Shown: piece after piece, positions 1-11,957 of the stretch
Layout of the letters: the number at the start of each line of letters is the position of its first letter
How positions within the stretch are numbered: the stretch's first letter is position 1
NCBI GenBank assembly: GCA_902806595.1
Contig: CADCXC010000013.1
Location: 310,001 to 374,000, forward strand
Source of the DNA: Pyrenopolyporus hunteri
Taxonomy: Eukaryota > Ascomycota > Sordariomycetes > Xylariales > Hypoxylaceae
Length of the DNA stretch: 64,000 nucleotides
Reading direction: 5' to 3'
The notes under the pieces: generated by a model
Databases searched by the model: none
What the model was told of the DNA's origin: nothing
Seen by the model: only the letters and a program-made list of their open reading frames with translations
Program-made: the position numbers and the translations under genes

Positions 1-33
1 TGAGAGGGAGACAGGGGGAGGAAGCCGGCTCAC

Positions 34-1266
34 CTTGACACTTTGCGCCAACGCGTGCGATATGGCTAGTTTCGTCATATAATTTCCCTTATCTCGTAAC
101 GTGATGAAATCGTTGTATATGCGCGGCTGATACTCGTTCGTGTAGTAAAAGTTGAAGCATTCTGTCTCCACGTCGTCCGGGTCCAGCTTCTCGAGCTCAA
201 ACTTCGCGATGTCTTTCAGGAACCGTTGTTCATGCGCCGGCGACATCCCCCATATCACCACGACACCGTAGTCGAACAAGAATACTTCGGGCGTGTGTAC
301 CTGGATGTCGAAGTCGGCGTCGTGCGGCCGATGATCCGAATGCGGATGCGAATCTTGTATGGCGCTGTCGTCCTCCGGGCGCGAGGGGTAGGCGAGATTG
401 TTATGGATATCGCGGCCGTTGCTAAATCCTTGCTCGGCATCTAACGCGCCGTCCTGCTGCGACTGTAGGCTCTGTATGCTTCCTCTCCTGTACCTCTCCG
501 AGTGTTCGTCCACCTCGCCCGTCGAGTGTCTCCGTTCGTAAGCGTGGATCGGTCTTTGCCGTATTTCCTCCGTCGCCTCAGCTCGTTCTACCGATTTCCC
601 AAGCGTATAGTTATACGGCGAGTATATGCATTCGTCAATTAGCTTAGGATTGGCTCCCCGGCTCTTGCCCCTGCCTTTTAGGAACCGCATCAAGCCGTCC
701 ATCTGGTATTTCGTCGCGGTGCAGTAGGCCGTGACCCGGGGCAGCCGGTCACGATCTGCCTTGCCTAATCTTGCGGCATCCCGCCTCGCCGTAGGGTCTT
801 TTATGCGCGTGTACTGCGAGTAAACATCTCTACCGCTCTCCTCGTCTGGGGTCTCCTCGTCAAGTTCGGGATTCGGCAGCAGCTTTAGCTTCTGTGCGTT
901 CTTGGAACTTCGTTGAGGGCCGATCTTGGGCACGGGGCCAACTGCGGGCGGGAGAGCGGTGAAGACGGCGCCGTGGCTGTTACGTCGGCGCAGGCGGGGG
1001 TTCAGCGCAGAGAGCATAGGCGGCGGACCAGCGGAGCTGTTCCCCGAGACCGAGGAACCCGTACCGCGTGCATATCCGTGAGTGCTCGTAGTGCCAGGCG
1101 ACGAACTTAGAGAAGCAGGGTCGGGGTCGATGGTTCTCGTTACGGGGTTCGGGTTGAAGGTCACGTTGCGCGCGCTTCTGGGACGATTTGTATCCTGTCG
1201 CAGCAAGGGAGTTCGTTCCGACGTCGAGTTAGAAGAGCTTGTCGAAGCTCTTGGAGGCGCAGCCAT
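34..1266 (-). CDS. DUF155 family protein (Rmd8/Sif2-like), 5' exon, cut by window edge
   Basis: One open exon of 411 codons starts at ATG 1264-1266. It ends at 34, before a GTGAGC donor in the sequence that runs off the window, so the C-terminus is missing. Residues 1-150 are Ser/Pro/Arg-rich and look disordered. The conserved part begins near residue 178 with VTAYCTATKYQMDGLMRFLK, and a second block near 331-341 (FDYGVVVIWGM) leads into an acidic/aromatic stretch (FNFYYTNEYQ, 371-380). These are the hallmarks of the DUF155 family of yeast Rmd1/Rmd8 and fission-yeast Sad1-interacting factors. Family members usually end with a C-terminal membrane segment, which would lie outside the window. 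Localisation and exact function are inferred from the family only. A low-complexity stretch (about 225-320) splits the conserved blocks. The identity call is firm; which paralogue (Rmd1 or Rmd8 type) is less sure, with Rmd8/Sif2 favoured by the long N-terminus. Confidence 0.85.
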
Positions 1267-2338
1267 CGTGATACTGAGCCGCTTTGGCAGGTCTTCTGCG
1301 CTTTATACAGGGACAGGGAACTAGCTACGCCCGCCGTGAGGTAACCTTTGGCGTGTGGGACGATGACTCTCCGTGTGTGTCTCGCGTTATCGAGGTGCCA
1401 TAAGTAAGGCCAAACCTGCAGATTTCAATTGATTGCTTCCGTAATTGGGGAATATTTTTGAACCGTGGTACAAACACCTAGCCCAAGAACTACGAATGAT
1501 TGTGAGTAAAGTCGAGTTATGAACCGAGGCTCGTAGCATAACATTACATTATTAGATGGTGATAATGGAAGAGAGAGTTGTAGGTATTGGGTCTGCGGTT
1601 TTACGACCTAACAAGAAAGTTCCCTACCCAGGTACCATGTATACATATAGAGACGCAATTCAGGGAGATGGTAGCTCGGCCTTATGACGTTTGACAAATT
1701 GGCCAATGCTCAAGGACACTGGAAGAGAAGAAATTTTGTATAGAAGTACCTCTCTGGCCCTTGCCTATTTTTGCGGGGAAGACGGCTCGTCGTATTTCGC
1801 TTGTATATTACTCCAAAAAGGGGCTGGGCATATACATCTGAGTACTTCGCACCTACGCCTTTATTCCGAATGGTAGGTAATCCAGAGGTACAGTGGGTAC
1901 CTACATAAGACCTCTATGTAGGTACCTACATGTATGTTATTACAGCACGCGTTCTGATGTCGCACCTAGCACACTTAATTCTATACACCTTCCTATTATC
2001 GCCATCTCCAACGTTTCCCTACTAATCCTCCCTTCTTCCACTCCCATTGGAAAAGGAGGCTCAAGAGACTTCTCCCGTACATACCTACATAGATATATTA
2101 CTATGTATTATTCCCCTTTAATGTGTCAGGACCGGACGACCCATTATTAAAACGGGTCAATGCATTTACATATTTTTATACCGCCCCCCGTTTGATTACT
2201 TAGGGTTAGTCCAGAATTATCCCAGGCTTTCCACAACCCTAGACGACGCCCAAGTCTTGTATCATGGCAAGCCGAAATGGCCCTCATTAGCTCTCACTTT
2301 GGCGTATCCCCAGAACTTGACAACACATAAGGGGAAGA
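1267..2338. other. Intergenic, no gene seen
   Basis: This interval lies upstream of the DUF155 gene and downstream of the next minus-strand gene. It is fairly AT-rich, with several GGTACC/CCTACATAGG-type short repeats around 1885-2100. Reading frames here are short and have no recognisable protein content. Confidence 0.6.
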
Positions 2339-3770
2339 TTATGCGTCGATAATCTTCGTCTCGATTCTAAAGCCGGCATCGTCCAGACGGTCAATATACC
2401 TCTGACCCAGGCATGCAGGGGTATAGATGCCTCCTGTGAGGCCAACGTCGTCCTGTAATATCGTGCAGGCAGCTTGGCTCATAAACAGCGCGGTTACTAT
2501 ATCGACTGTTAGCTTGGAGTTCTTCCCGGATCAGCTGGTCGGATGCTTACATGAGTACAAGCCACCGCTGAACTCGGCCTTGCTCCATGCTATTTTATCA
2601 ACCTTTGGTTGAATGTCTGGTGTCGCTGTTCCTCGGAATTGGACGTATTCTTTCGCCTGCTCTTCCTTATTCGGTCCTTCGCCTGGCTGGCGGACGAACC
2701 TACGCAGCAGCTTTCGGGCCGGCGGACAGAACATGAGCAGTAAGCCACTGATCACGAGGCCATAGTGCATCACGATGCCTGTCAGGTAATTTCTAGCCCT
2801 CATAAATTCCCGGTATGTGAAGTTTTGTCCGTAAAACCGATCCCTCAACGACGGTTCTACCTTGAACAGGCCCCATGTACGCTGCACGACGGCCGTGTTC
2901 GTCCCCGCAGTTACGGAGGTTGACAAGAGGCCAAGATGAGGTACGGAGTGTAACCCCGTTAGCCTCGAGGGCAACGAAGCCCTGGGCTTCCGTTTCGGAT
3001 TCGAAGCGGGAGACAAAGCGTACGGTTTATGAGATCGGGCTACTTCCTTCCAGTGAAACACGTCGAAGAGCCCTAAAACCGTGTGGAGAGTGCCGCCCGA
3101 TGGTGCGCCGCTATATCGTGTCAAACTTGTTATTGTTGCCGTTTTAGTTCGGCTGGAAACTTACTGCAATTCGTGTATCTCGACGATAACGTCAGCGACC
3201 GGGGCAGATAATTCGGACCGGATAAGTGACGCCATGGAGAAGGTCATCAAATCTGAGGGCACTGATTCGACGCCGCTCTGAGGGAACATGCAAGCGCCCG
3301 TCGCCTTTGCGGTCGTCTCATATTTCCTAATCATGGACGAGTGCCAGACAGCCTCGCCCGTACAATCGAAATAATGAGTGCCGGCTTCCGCGCATGCCTT
3401 GAAGGCGTGCTCTCCATATTTCGCATACGGCCCGACGGTCGTAATAAGTGCGAAAGTCTTCTTAGCCAACGCTGCGAGGTCCGTGTCATTGAGACTACAT
3501 ATCTCAATCTTGGGGGGTTGGCGGTCAGGGTTCAATGCTCCGCACTGTCGAACGACATTCTGCAGTTTCTCGGCAGAGCGACCGGCTACCGCCCACTTCA
3601 GGTCCGTTGGGAAGCGAGTTGTGATTTGTTCAGCGGTCAATAGCCCAGTATAGCCTGCTAGCGATCAGCCATCGAACATATTAAATCTCTCCACAAGTCG
3701 GCCGCGGCCATTTACCGGTTGCGCCGAATACTACCAGGTCATACTGGCGGGTGTGTTTCTTGAATGGCAT
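2339..3770 (-). CDS. Saccharopine dehydrogenase-like oxidoreductase
   Basis: Four exons, read on the minus strand as 3770-3716, 3654-3165, 3110-2551 and 2505-2339, join into one frame of 423 residues. Introns are 61, 54 and 45 bp, all GT-AG. The first exon gives the Rossmann start (DLVVFGATG) and joins across the intron to YTGLL, rebuilding GATGYTG near residues 16-22. Later blocks typical of the saccharopine-dehydrogenase-like/SCCPDH group are TTVGPYAKYG, YFDCTGE and GAPSGGT. A hydrophobic segment at about 291-311 fits the membrane or lipid-droplet association known for this group. Length matches the family (about 410-430). It is not the lysine-pathway enzyme itself. Its substrate is unknown; many fungal members are annotated as trans-acting enoyl reductases. 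The start is the ATG at 3768-3770, directly before the dinucleotide-binding strand. The last intron has two in-frame acceptors 9 nt apart. Confidence 0.9.
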
Positions 3771-4943
3771 TATAGACTCAGCCCGAAGACGATGCGACTG
3801 GAGTGAGAGTAGGATGTAGGGCCTAAGCAGGTAGGTGTAGGATGGGATTACACATATAAGAGAGTAGGTGAGGCTGGGTCTTGCTGTTAGTCTCGAGATT
3901 TTCTTTCTTTCCTTTTCTTTTCTTTCTCTTCTCTTGATAGTGGGAGTAAGACACCGAAACTTTCCTCCTTCCGAGCGAGGAATTCTATGTCGACTCCAAG
4001 TATTATATATATATACTTGCGTTAGAGTCTTAGGGAACTGGAGAGACGGAAGGGACCGAGGGCGCCATCCACCGAATATATGGCGACGGGGTTTTCTATT
4101 AGGGTTGTATACACAATGCAATCGATACATACACATATACATAAACGCGGATCGGGGGGCGTTTGATATTCGTTCCCCTCCATTTCCGGCATCGCCTTTC
4201 TGCAGAAACCAGGATACATACAGGAGGCTTTGAGAGTGGTAATCACGGAGCGCGGTCTTGACTATGAAAGGAATCAAGGCCGCACATGCCTCGGACTGAC
4301 ATCTCCAAAAGAAAAGAGAACTCCGGCGTTTCGTGAATATCAATCAGGTTGGGACTGCCGTAGGTTTCGGGTTCGAGCCTAAAGCGGTTTAGTCTACAGG
4401 ATGATCTCCCCAAGGATCTCGCTGTGGCAGCCCTCGCTCCGCCTATTGAAGAGTTAGATAAGCCAATGAGGCCGGGACATCCCCGTCCGTGCTCAGTCGA
4501 ATCGGGGCATTTTAAGCATCCCTGTTCAGACGGTTGTTGGGTTGGTAGCACCCGGCCGTGTTGTTTAGTCACCAAAGTCACCTGACTTGCTGACTGGTAG
4601 TACCTAATATGTTAGGTACATACCTCTCCTCCTTTTCCTTTGTGTTCCCCCCGCTCCCCTTTCGCTAGGCAACAACGTGGTCCGAGCTCTCTCTCTTTCC
4701 TTCGCTTAGACCCTAGTCGGGGACCACACCAAAGCCGCAACTTTTGCGCAAAATCAAAAAAAAGATTGTGTGAGCCCACCACCTAAGCAAAAAAAACCCA
4801 CTTAGCATCAATCAATCAATCAATCCCAACCTTGAGATTTCGGCCACAGGAAATTTCCCAATTTCGACCACTACCGAAACCACGCACCCTTTCACCATCG
4901 TCATCCGCATTCCCACGAACGAACCTCACATCCCTCAGCCAAG
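3771..4943. promoter_or_regulatory. Divergent promoter interval
   Basis: These 1.17 kb separate the starts of the oxidoreductase (-) and RPL43 (+), so both promoters should lie here. The RPL43 side has CT-rich tracts (about 4625-4710), a short A-run and a CAATCAATCAAT run near 4808-4826 just before the start, as expected for a highly expressed ribosomal gene. Frames inside (for example around 4243-4581) show no recognisable protein. Confidence 0.5.
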
Positions 4944-5524
4944 ATGACGAAGCGCACGAAGAAGGTCGGTGTTACCGGCAAGTACGGTACTAGGTTAGTA
5001 TTTCATGGACTATATTCGCGTTCGACATCGAATTCCCTCGAACAAATATCCTGTCTTCGCTGCTGGCGGACGGAAGCAGCCAGCTGAACGGGGTCGACTC
5101 CGATCGTCACCTTGTGTAAAACTCGGGGAATCTGCTTTCGATTTGGATTTGGCTTGGGCCGACTCAATTTTCCTACGAATCAATTCTCTAACGATGCTCT
5201 CTTCTCGAATAGGTACGGTGCCTCGCTCCGAAAGCAGGTCAAGAAGATGGAAATTACCCAACACGCCAAGTACACCTGCACCTTCTGCGGAAAGGTCACA
5301 GTCAAGCGCCACTCCGTCGGTATCTGGAACTGCAAGGCCTGCGGAAAGACCGTTGCCGGAGGAGCCTACACCGTCTCGTACGTTGAACCACACACAAGTC
5401 GCTACCAAGCCAGATTCCTTTGTGAGGCGCGAGATATCGGAGCTGACCCTTGCGCTATAGGACCGCCGCCGCGGCTGCCATGCGATCAACGCTGCGAAGA
5501 TTGAGAGAAATCCAGGAGGTCTAG
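4944..5524 (+). CDS. RPL43: 60S ribosomal protein eL43 (L37Ae/L43)
   Basis: Exons 4944-4993, 5213-5377 and 5461-5524 join to 92 residues, the usual length of eukaryotic eL43. The protein starts MTKRTKKVGVTGKYGTRYGA. It contains the zinc ribbon as two CxxC pairs (Cys39/Cys42 and Cys57/Cys60), separated by the conserved KRHSVGIWNC stretch, and ends REIQEV. The first intron (219 bp) interrupts the Arg17 codon and the second (83 bp) the Ser72 codon; both have GT-AG ends and restore the frame exactly. A first intron very near the start codon is common in ribosomal protein genes. The product is a structural protein of the large ribosomal subunit. The zinc ribbon itself is seen in the sequence; the ribosomal role follows from the family. 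Confidence 0.98.
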
Positions 5525-6993
5525 ACGTTGGGCGAGGGGGAACGGTTGTTTTCTTTGCATTTGGCTTCGGTGTACAGGAACACGGAATTTTCTACGCAAA
5601 TCATGAAGGGTCATGACGACGATCGATGAGCTCCTTGGCCGGCATCAATAAGATCGCCCATGGACCATCGATCTCAACCAAATGCCAACAAGATTACTAT
5701 GAACAAATTATCCGGATTGCTGGAGTCGCTCTTAAATGACCCGGCTCCATCAATGCTCTCCTATGTGAAAACCTGCTTCTTAATACTGCCTGAGGTCTCT
5801 TACCTACCTAAATGTCTAGATCGTTGCCGCCGAACATGCATTCCTCGAGCCGTCGATTCGACCGAGGGTTGTTGATGGGAATCGTCCGAGTTAGTCATGC
5901 TAGGCGGTTACTGTCTTGTGAGGTTTCAAAGCAGCCCGGGCCGATTGCGCACGTACAGAATGTGAGCGTATGCGAGGCCAGGACGGTTGGTGCCTATGCG
6001 CTGGGCGAACTGAGGATATTAAAACCCTAGCCTATACGCAGCCGAGCGATGTAGGCTTAGCCGTCTTTGCGCAGGTACGTCGCCAACGTCATCTACCCGT
6101 GCAAGCCATTTGGCTGCCTGGTAGACTCATTCCTCAAGTAGGATATGTGTTGACGCATAATCGCAAGGTGAAGTCCCGCGAGACAAGTGTCGCGTTGGGG
6201 GGCGTGCCTGGTACGTAAAGTATCTACCTTCGGTCTCGAATTATCTTCGCTGGGCCAGATAGCCAATTATAAGGTACGAATTCCTGACCTCCGACGATCA
6301 GTATGGAAAGACCCGATCGCTATAGTATTTGCGCCTTACCCATAAGCGGCTTTCGAAGTCTGGACCTCAGACTATTTGTTTCAGCGTAAAGCTTCTGTCT
6401 GGTGGGCATTCATACGTATCTCAGGTACCGTCCTTTGGAGATCCTACGAGTACAGTCTCCAACTGGTCTATATTTCGTCATTGGCCTACGAGCTGTAGCC
6501 GGATTCGAGTTTATTCCCTTTCTGGCAAACTACAGATCCCGTGATACACATTTAGGAAGCGCCAGTTCTTGGCTTATGAATCATGGACGGTATAACGGTA
6601 TAACCATCATAGCCGAAAGAACCGGATCCCGGGGTTTCTTTTCCTTTCCCTCCAACAGAGCGACAGGGACAGTGGTGTTTTCCAACCGGGTATCGGTAGG
6701 TAAGGTGGCCGGTCATACGTAAGATGTGAGTAAGGGGAATGAGAGGCGTGCCGGAATATACCACCTTTATTAAGGGGATGGTGCGTATGAGGCATGTCCT
6801 CTGCTCATCTTGGCCAGTGCTGACTGGTCCGCCATTTGGAGCATCGAGCGGGCGACGGGTGACGCTGCATTAGCCGCAACATTGAATTTGGTAGGCACGT
6901 AGAAGTTTCTTACTACCTTACCGTCATATTTCTTACTATTGAACTTGATGTTTATTCAAATCTGCTCATCCGCATAATATAGGTAGGTACCTA
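5525..6993. other. Intergenic, no gene seen
   Basis: About 1.5 kb downstream of RPL43. It contains several short open frames on both strands but none with recognisable motifs or codon bias. GGTACC-type repeats appear near 6980-6992, at the edge of the adjacent MITE. Confidence 0.5.
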
Positions 6994-7481
6994 CAGTGAG
7001 CTGCAAAAAGAAACGTCAAATAGGATTTTCCACACCTATTTACACCTAAATCTTACCAACTTTAAACAATTGTTACGCACGATATTTATATATAAATAAT
7101 ATATAAATTCTTAATATATTATAAATAATTGAAAAAATATTACTTTAGTTTTTTAATTTTATTTTTTTCAATTAATGTAGTTATTTTATTTACATTTAAA
7201 AAAAAAAATAACAAAAAAAACACTTAATTATTAAGGAAATGACCTTTTTTACATATAAAACACCACTATTTTCAAAATGTAACCACTTTACCGCATTTTC
7301 CTACCACGTATAAAATTATAAAAAAAATATAAAAAAGCTAAAGTAATATTTTACCATTTATTTATAAATTAGTAAATTTCTATATATTATTTATATATAA
7401 ATATTATATGTTGTAAGTGTTTAAACATGATGAGTTTAGGTTATAACAGACGTATTTGACGTTTTTTTTTACGGGCCACTG
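6994..7481. mobile_element. TA-flanked MITE-like element, AT-rich, 488 bp
   Basis: The element begins CAGTGAGCTGCAAAAAG and ends with the inverted counterpart (CAGTGGCCCGTAAAAAA on the other strand). Each end is bordered by TA (6992-6993 and 7482-7483). The inverted similarity continues inward: ACGTCAAATA, then ACCTAAA, a perfect 24-bp AT-rich arm (left copy 7082-7105), and AAATATTACTTTAG. Most of the element therefore folds as one long imperfect hairpin. It has no coding capacity and is far richer in A+T than its surroundings. TA duplication and CAGTG ends point to the Tc1/mariner superfamily, as a non-autonomous derivative that would need a transposase from elsewhere. The high AT content could be native or the result of RIP-type mutation. 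The superfamily assignment is inference; the inverted repeat and TA borders are seen directly. Confidence 0.82.
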
Positions 7482-7483
7482 TA

Positions 7484-9913
7484 CCTATACACATGTGCAT
7501 ATCTGTCTAACTAGGTGACTGACCTCTAGGCACCGTACCCAGTACCCGACTAGCCTGGAACTCTCTTACCTAGGTACATATTCTAAGGTACCTACCTAGG
7601 TACGTACCTATTTTGCTTACCTTGGGGGCAATCTACGCGGAGATCCAGAGTGGGATGGAAACCCTGTTGGGTTAGGTACCACAGGTACTTAGGTACGAGC
7701 CGGTGAGTCGGTGGATGCAACTCGAACTAACTCTACCTATTTGCTGCAGACTCTCGTTACCCGTATGCTGCTAGTTACGAGTTTCGTCACGAAAACCTCG
7801 GATTCGTATCTCATCGTCTCATGATTACGGCCGTTTAAAGTGAGAGCTGCCAGCTGGCAGTTTCATACAAGGGAACGGGAAAAAAGAGCGTGCAGTTTGA
7901 GTTCCGGTGGGTTGAGCTGAAAATAGGTACCTGGGTACACATGACTTATGCACTCATGCTGTAGCACGATACCTACATGTAGGTACATCTATGGGCGTAA
8001 GCTAATGTACCTATCTCCGACGAAGGTGCGTGCGCAGGATATACGACAACGAAGACGACAGTAACTTCTGCTTTTGCTGTATTCGGTCCGCTCTTTGAGT
8101 TCATACTTCCAGGAACCAGGTAACTCTACATTTACGTAGGTGGAAAGTCACCAGTCCCCCCCGCTTCGCGACATCCCATCCTTACGACGCCAGAGTGTCT
8201 GGATTGAAAAGCTGGGCGAGGTACCTAGACTCGTTGAGATATGTAGGTACCGTACCTGCTGTGTGGTACACAATACAGAGAGTTGCAAGGGTTCTAGTGA
8301 AAGTCGAGGCTGTACCGCTGCGACCACCGCGACCACTTCAACCGACCGCAGCCACGGTAGCTGTCTCTGCTACATGTACTACAACCACTACGATCACTCG
8401 CGACTGCCTGGGTACCTCAAGTCACGGTACTGCCTAGAGGTCATGTTGCGTTCAGCATTCGACTTGCCCACCGAGAAAGTACGAAAATACATGTCCTCCT
8501 AAAGAAGGTTCAAGGGTTCAGTTGGCGTCAGCTGATTGGGTCTGGCGCAAATCCGCTTTGGCCAGCTAGAGGTGGCAGCGCTAAACTCGTCAAAATCCCA
8601 TGCCTCCAAGGCCCCTCCATTTCTTTTTCGACTTTCAACCATTGTCAACACCTTGGAGTCCAAAACTCGCAAATCCACCCACACAACCACGCACTATACC
8701 AGTACTGACACACTACACACTACACTACACACATACGCATACACACACACGCACGCACACAAACCCACCTACTACTCCTTACTACTCCTAGTATTCGCCT
8801 AGCAAAGCAGGGCAGAGCCTGGACAGATAGAGAGACTTTGAAAAGCTGCATGTGTCTAAGTCTTTGTATTTGTCCTTCCCTCTGTGGAACAGTCATCAAT
8901 CACCTCTCTTCCTCGTCCCACCGAAAAAAAATAAACCGGTATCAAACACACGACTTAACCTTTAACCTACCTTAGGTAGCATACAGTACCTTTCTCCTCT
9001 CTCCCGATCACAATCACCCTTGTTTTTTCCCTCCGTGGGCGTTTATTTATATTTTCATCTGGGCTTGAAACTCTCGAGAGTACGTATTTAAGCAAGCACG
9101 CAAACTACACAGTACGAATTCCCGTCACATCATCTTCCTACCTGGACAAAGCTCCGGCTTAAGTGGTCGAACCAAAAACAAGGACCCAGGCCGCCTTTCT
9201 GCTCCGGACATAATCCGTCCATATAGCAATCCGGGAGCTCTTCCGGAATCGATAATACTTTACTTTTTAAGAAGGCGAGGAAGAAGAAGAAAAAAGACCC
9301 AAACCAAGACCAACTGTCCACCCATCGAGAAGGGGGGTTTTCGAAATAGCGAAGTTTGGCCACCCAATACTAGACCGTTTTCCATCATCCTTCTAGTCCG
9401 CCAATAGGCCCCATCCCGGCGCACGGGTCACTCTTCATCGTCATTCACCATTAAACCTTCCACTGCCTTTTATTCTCCGGCCCCATCTCTACCTACTTAC
9501 CTATTACTTACCTACTTACCTACCTACCTACCTACCTGCCTACCTATCTACCCATTCTTCCTCTACATACCCTTTACCCATCTTTACCTATCTAGTTCAA
9601 CTTACCTAAACTTATCTTACTCGCCCCATCGCTTTTTGCTCAACCCACCCCTCGAGTTCTTACCGACGAACTCTCTCTCTCCCTTTCCCGCCTTATCAAT
9701 CCACCAACCTTATCCACACCAAACCGCTCCAAACCCACTCACCAGCTATTTCCGGTGTTCCCAACCACGAATTAACAAACACACGCACACGCACACACAT
9801 CCGAAAGGGGTTGCTGCTTTTGCCTAGGCTGCAGCGAATCTAAAAAGCAGACTTACATCAAGTCACTTATATGTTGTATTCTCAACACCGACAATCCATG
9901 AAAATCTGCCCTG
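7484..9913. other. Intergenic with microsatellite patches, upstream of RING-PHD gene
   Basis: No supported gene. The left half is dense in TAGGTACC-type repeats. A CA-rich stretch (about 8690-8765), an imperfect TACC array (about 9489-9553) and a CA run (9779-9800) follow. The last 400 bp are pyrimidine-rich, as in fungal promoters and leaders, and probably hold the promoter and 5' UTR of the gene starting at 9914. The frame at 8140-8502 has no recognisable content. Confidence 0.5.
9489..9553. repeat. Imperfect TACC microsatellite
   Basis: Consecutive TACC/TTACC units with a few substitutions, in the presumed leader region of the RING-PHD gene. Confidence 0.8.
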
Positions 9914-11957
9914 ATGGCTGATCAGTGTATTGTTTGTCTGGAGAATCTGGACGTTCAATCGTCCCCGCCACTCTCGCAATTGCACATATCTCCAAGGGAC
10001 GGCTTGTTACACGGCTCCTCGTCTGAGCCCGCATCGTCTGCATTCGCGATTGCACCAATACGACTATCCCCCAAGTCCCCCAAATCCCCACTACGCAACA
10101 CCCTCGACGCCGCCGATCAGGACGGTGAAGAGCATAAAATCGCCATCATTCAAATTTGCGGGCATGCCCTGCATGACGCTTGTTTGCGAGAATGGACTGG
10201 GAAAGCGAATAGTTGTCCGATTTGTCGCCAAGCGTTCCACTTGGTGCATGTATACGATAAACTTGGAGGTAAGTTTGATGCGTCGTGGTTTTGGCTGCAG
10301 ACCTCTCCCCCAACCCACGTAACAGGATGCTAATCGTATTTAACCACCAGGCACCCAATTATCCTCGTATAAGGTAGAAGATAAGAAGCAAGTTGTTGAG
10401 TTCGACCCGCGAGCGTGGCTGGACGACAATCCTGAGATAGAAGAGGAATCGAGGGCCTGTCCCATTTGCGACCGTGCCGACCACGAAGATGTCCTTCTAC
10501 TCTGCGACAGCTGCGATGCACCCTACCATACGTACTGCGTCGGTCTCAACTGCGTTCCCCGAGGGCATTGGTTCTGCATGGAATGCCTGGACACTGGTGC
10601 GGAGCTCCTCGCCGCCGAGCTTCAAGATGCAGATCTTGCGGGATCCGGCTTCTCCGATGACAATTCCGATTATTTGCCACGTACCCAAGCTACCATGCGG
10701 CGGGCTAGGCAGCAAGCTCGCTCAAACGATTGGCAGGGTGCGTGGGGTCAGATTGCGGGCCGGGTCTACGACGTGCTGAACATCGATCTGGATAACCACG
10801 ACGATGATGAAGCTCTGCACAACTACCGACAGTCACAACAGCGGCGAGAAAGGGAACGGCGCGAGTATCAGAGATGGCAGCAACGTCTCAATATCGCTAG
10901 CCGGCTCGGAGCCCGCGACGTGTTTGTGAGCAACATTACGAATGTGCTGCCCGCGCCTGTGGTACCACAGCCGTCACCACCTCAGGAGACGGTAGAGGAG
11001 AGGCAAGCTTGGGGCGCGTTAGAGAAGGCTATGGAAGCCTCGAATCCTGACCGTCCAACCTCGAGTCACCGAAAGCGGAAGTCCCGTTCCTTGACCGCGT
11101 CCCCGCGCGAACCACCCCAACAACCGGAACCAGAACGCAAGCTGAAGCGACCCCGGACGAGAAGAGCCCCGACAACAGGGGAAGCCTCGTCGTCTAGTCG
11201 GCCTTCGTTACAAACAAATCAGCTCCCCTTAGACGCTACCAGTTCAAGTTCTGCGTCTGCCCTACCGACTAATAGCGAAGTTCCTTCTTTCCTCTCCTCG
11301 TTGCTGAAGGAAGTCGAGATGAGCACACCGTCCGACGACGAGAATATCCGAACACTCTTCCACTTCCCCAAACCAGTAGCGGATCCGTCATCGCCCGCTT
11401 CTTCCCCATCCCCTTCGGCTTTCAGCAGCCCTCGGGCCCTCTCAACCACCCCTCCTCCACGTGCGATCAACGATCGCCCCGGTTCGCCCCTTAGCCTCAG
11501 CTCGCACATCGAGCCCATCTACCCACCTGCGAATTTCAACGCAAACCGGAATAACGGTGACCAAAGCGATTCCGAATCGAGATCCCGGCAGCAGACGCGC
11601 CGACATCAGAACAGGACGAATCGTACCTCGCCCGAAATTCAGCAGCCTCGCCCTCAACGTCAACAACCAATACCTATCAATACATGCCTGTCGCGCTCGC
11701 AGGAAGGCGCCCCCGTGCGCGCCCCGCTGCCGTTCGAAATGAAGGAGAGCATAAGCGGTATCGTTAAGGACGCGCTAAAGCCTCACTGGAAATCCGGACA
11801 TATCACGGCGGATCAGTACGCGTCTATTAACCGTGATCTGAGCCATAAGTTGTACAAGGAGGTTTCCGACGACTCGCTCAACGACGATGCTCGACAACGG
11901 TTCGAGAAGATTGCCACGAAGGAAGTGGCGAGAGCAGTCGCAGATCTCAAGGCGTGA
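9914..11957 (+). CDS. RING-H2 plus PHD finger protein (PHRF1/Asr1-like), putative E3 ubiquitin ligase
   Basis: Exons 9914-10268 and 10351-11957 (82-bp intron) encode 653 residues. A C3H2C3 RING is formed by Cys5, Cys8, Cys82, His84, His87, Cys90, Cys101 and Cys104. A C4HC3 PHD finger follows, with Cys155, Cys158, Cys170, Cys173, His178, Cys181, Cys194 and Cys197. Residues about 200-575 are mostly low-complexity, Ser/Pro/Arg-rich and charged, with basic clusters that could serve nuclear import. A conserved C-terminal module (about 579-653) contains KDALKPHWKSG and INRDLSHKLY. The adjacent RING-PHD layout is that of yeast Asr1 and animal PHRF1, which act on RNA polymerase II or chromatin. A nuclear ubiquitin-ligase role is inferred from that family. 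The start codon lies just four residues before the first RING cysteine, so little could be missing upstream. The loop between Cys8 and Cys82 is unusually long. Confidence 0.9.

Noticed and set aside
8140..8802. Plus-strand frames with Thr/His-rich products
   Set aside because: These are translations of CA/AC repeats and TAGGTACC motifs rather than genes.
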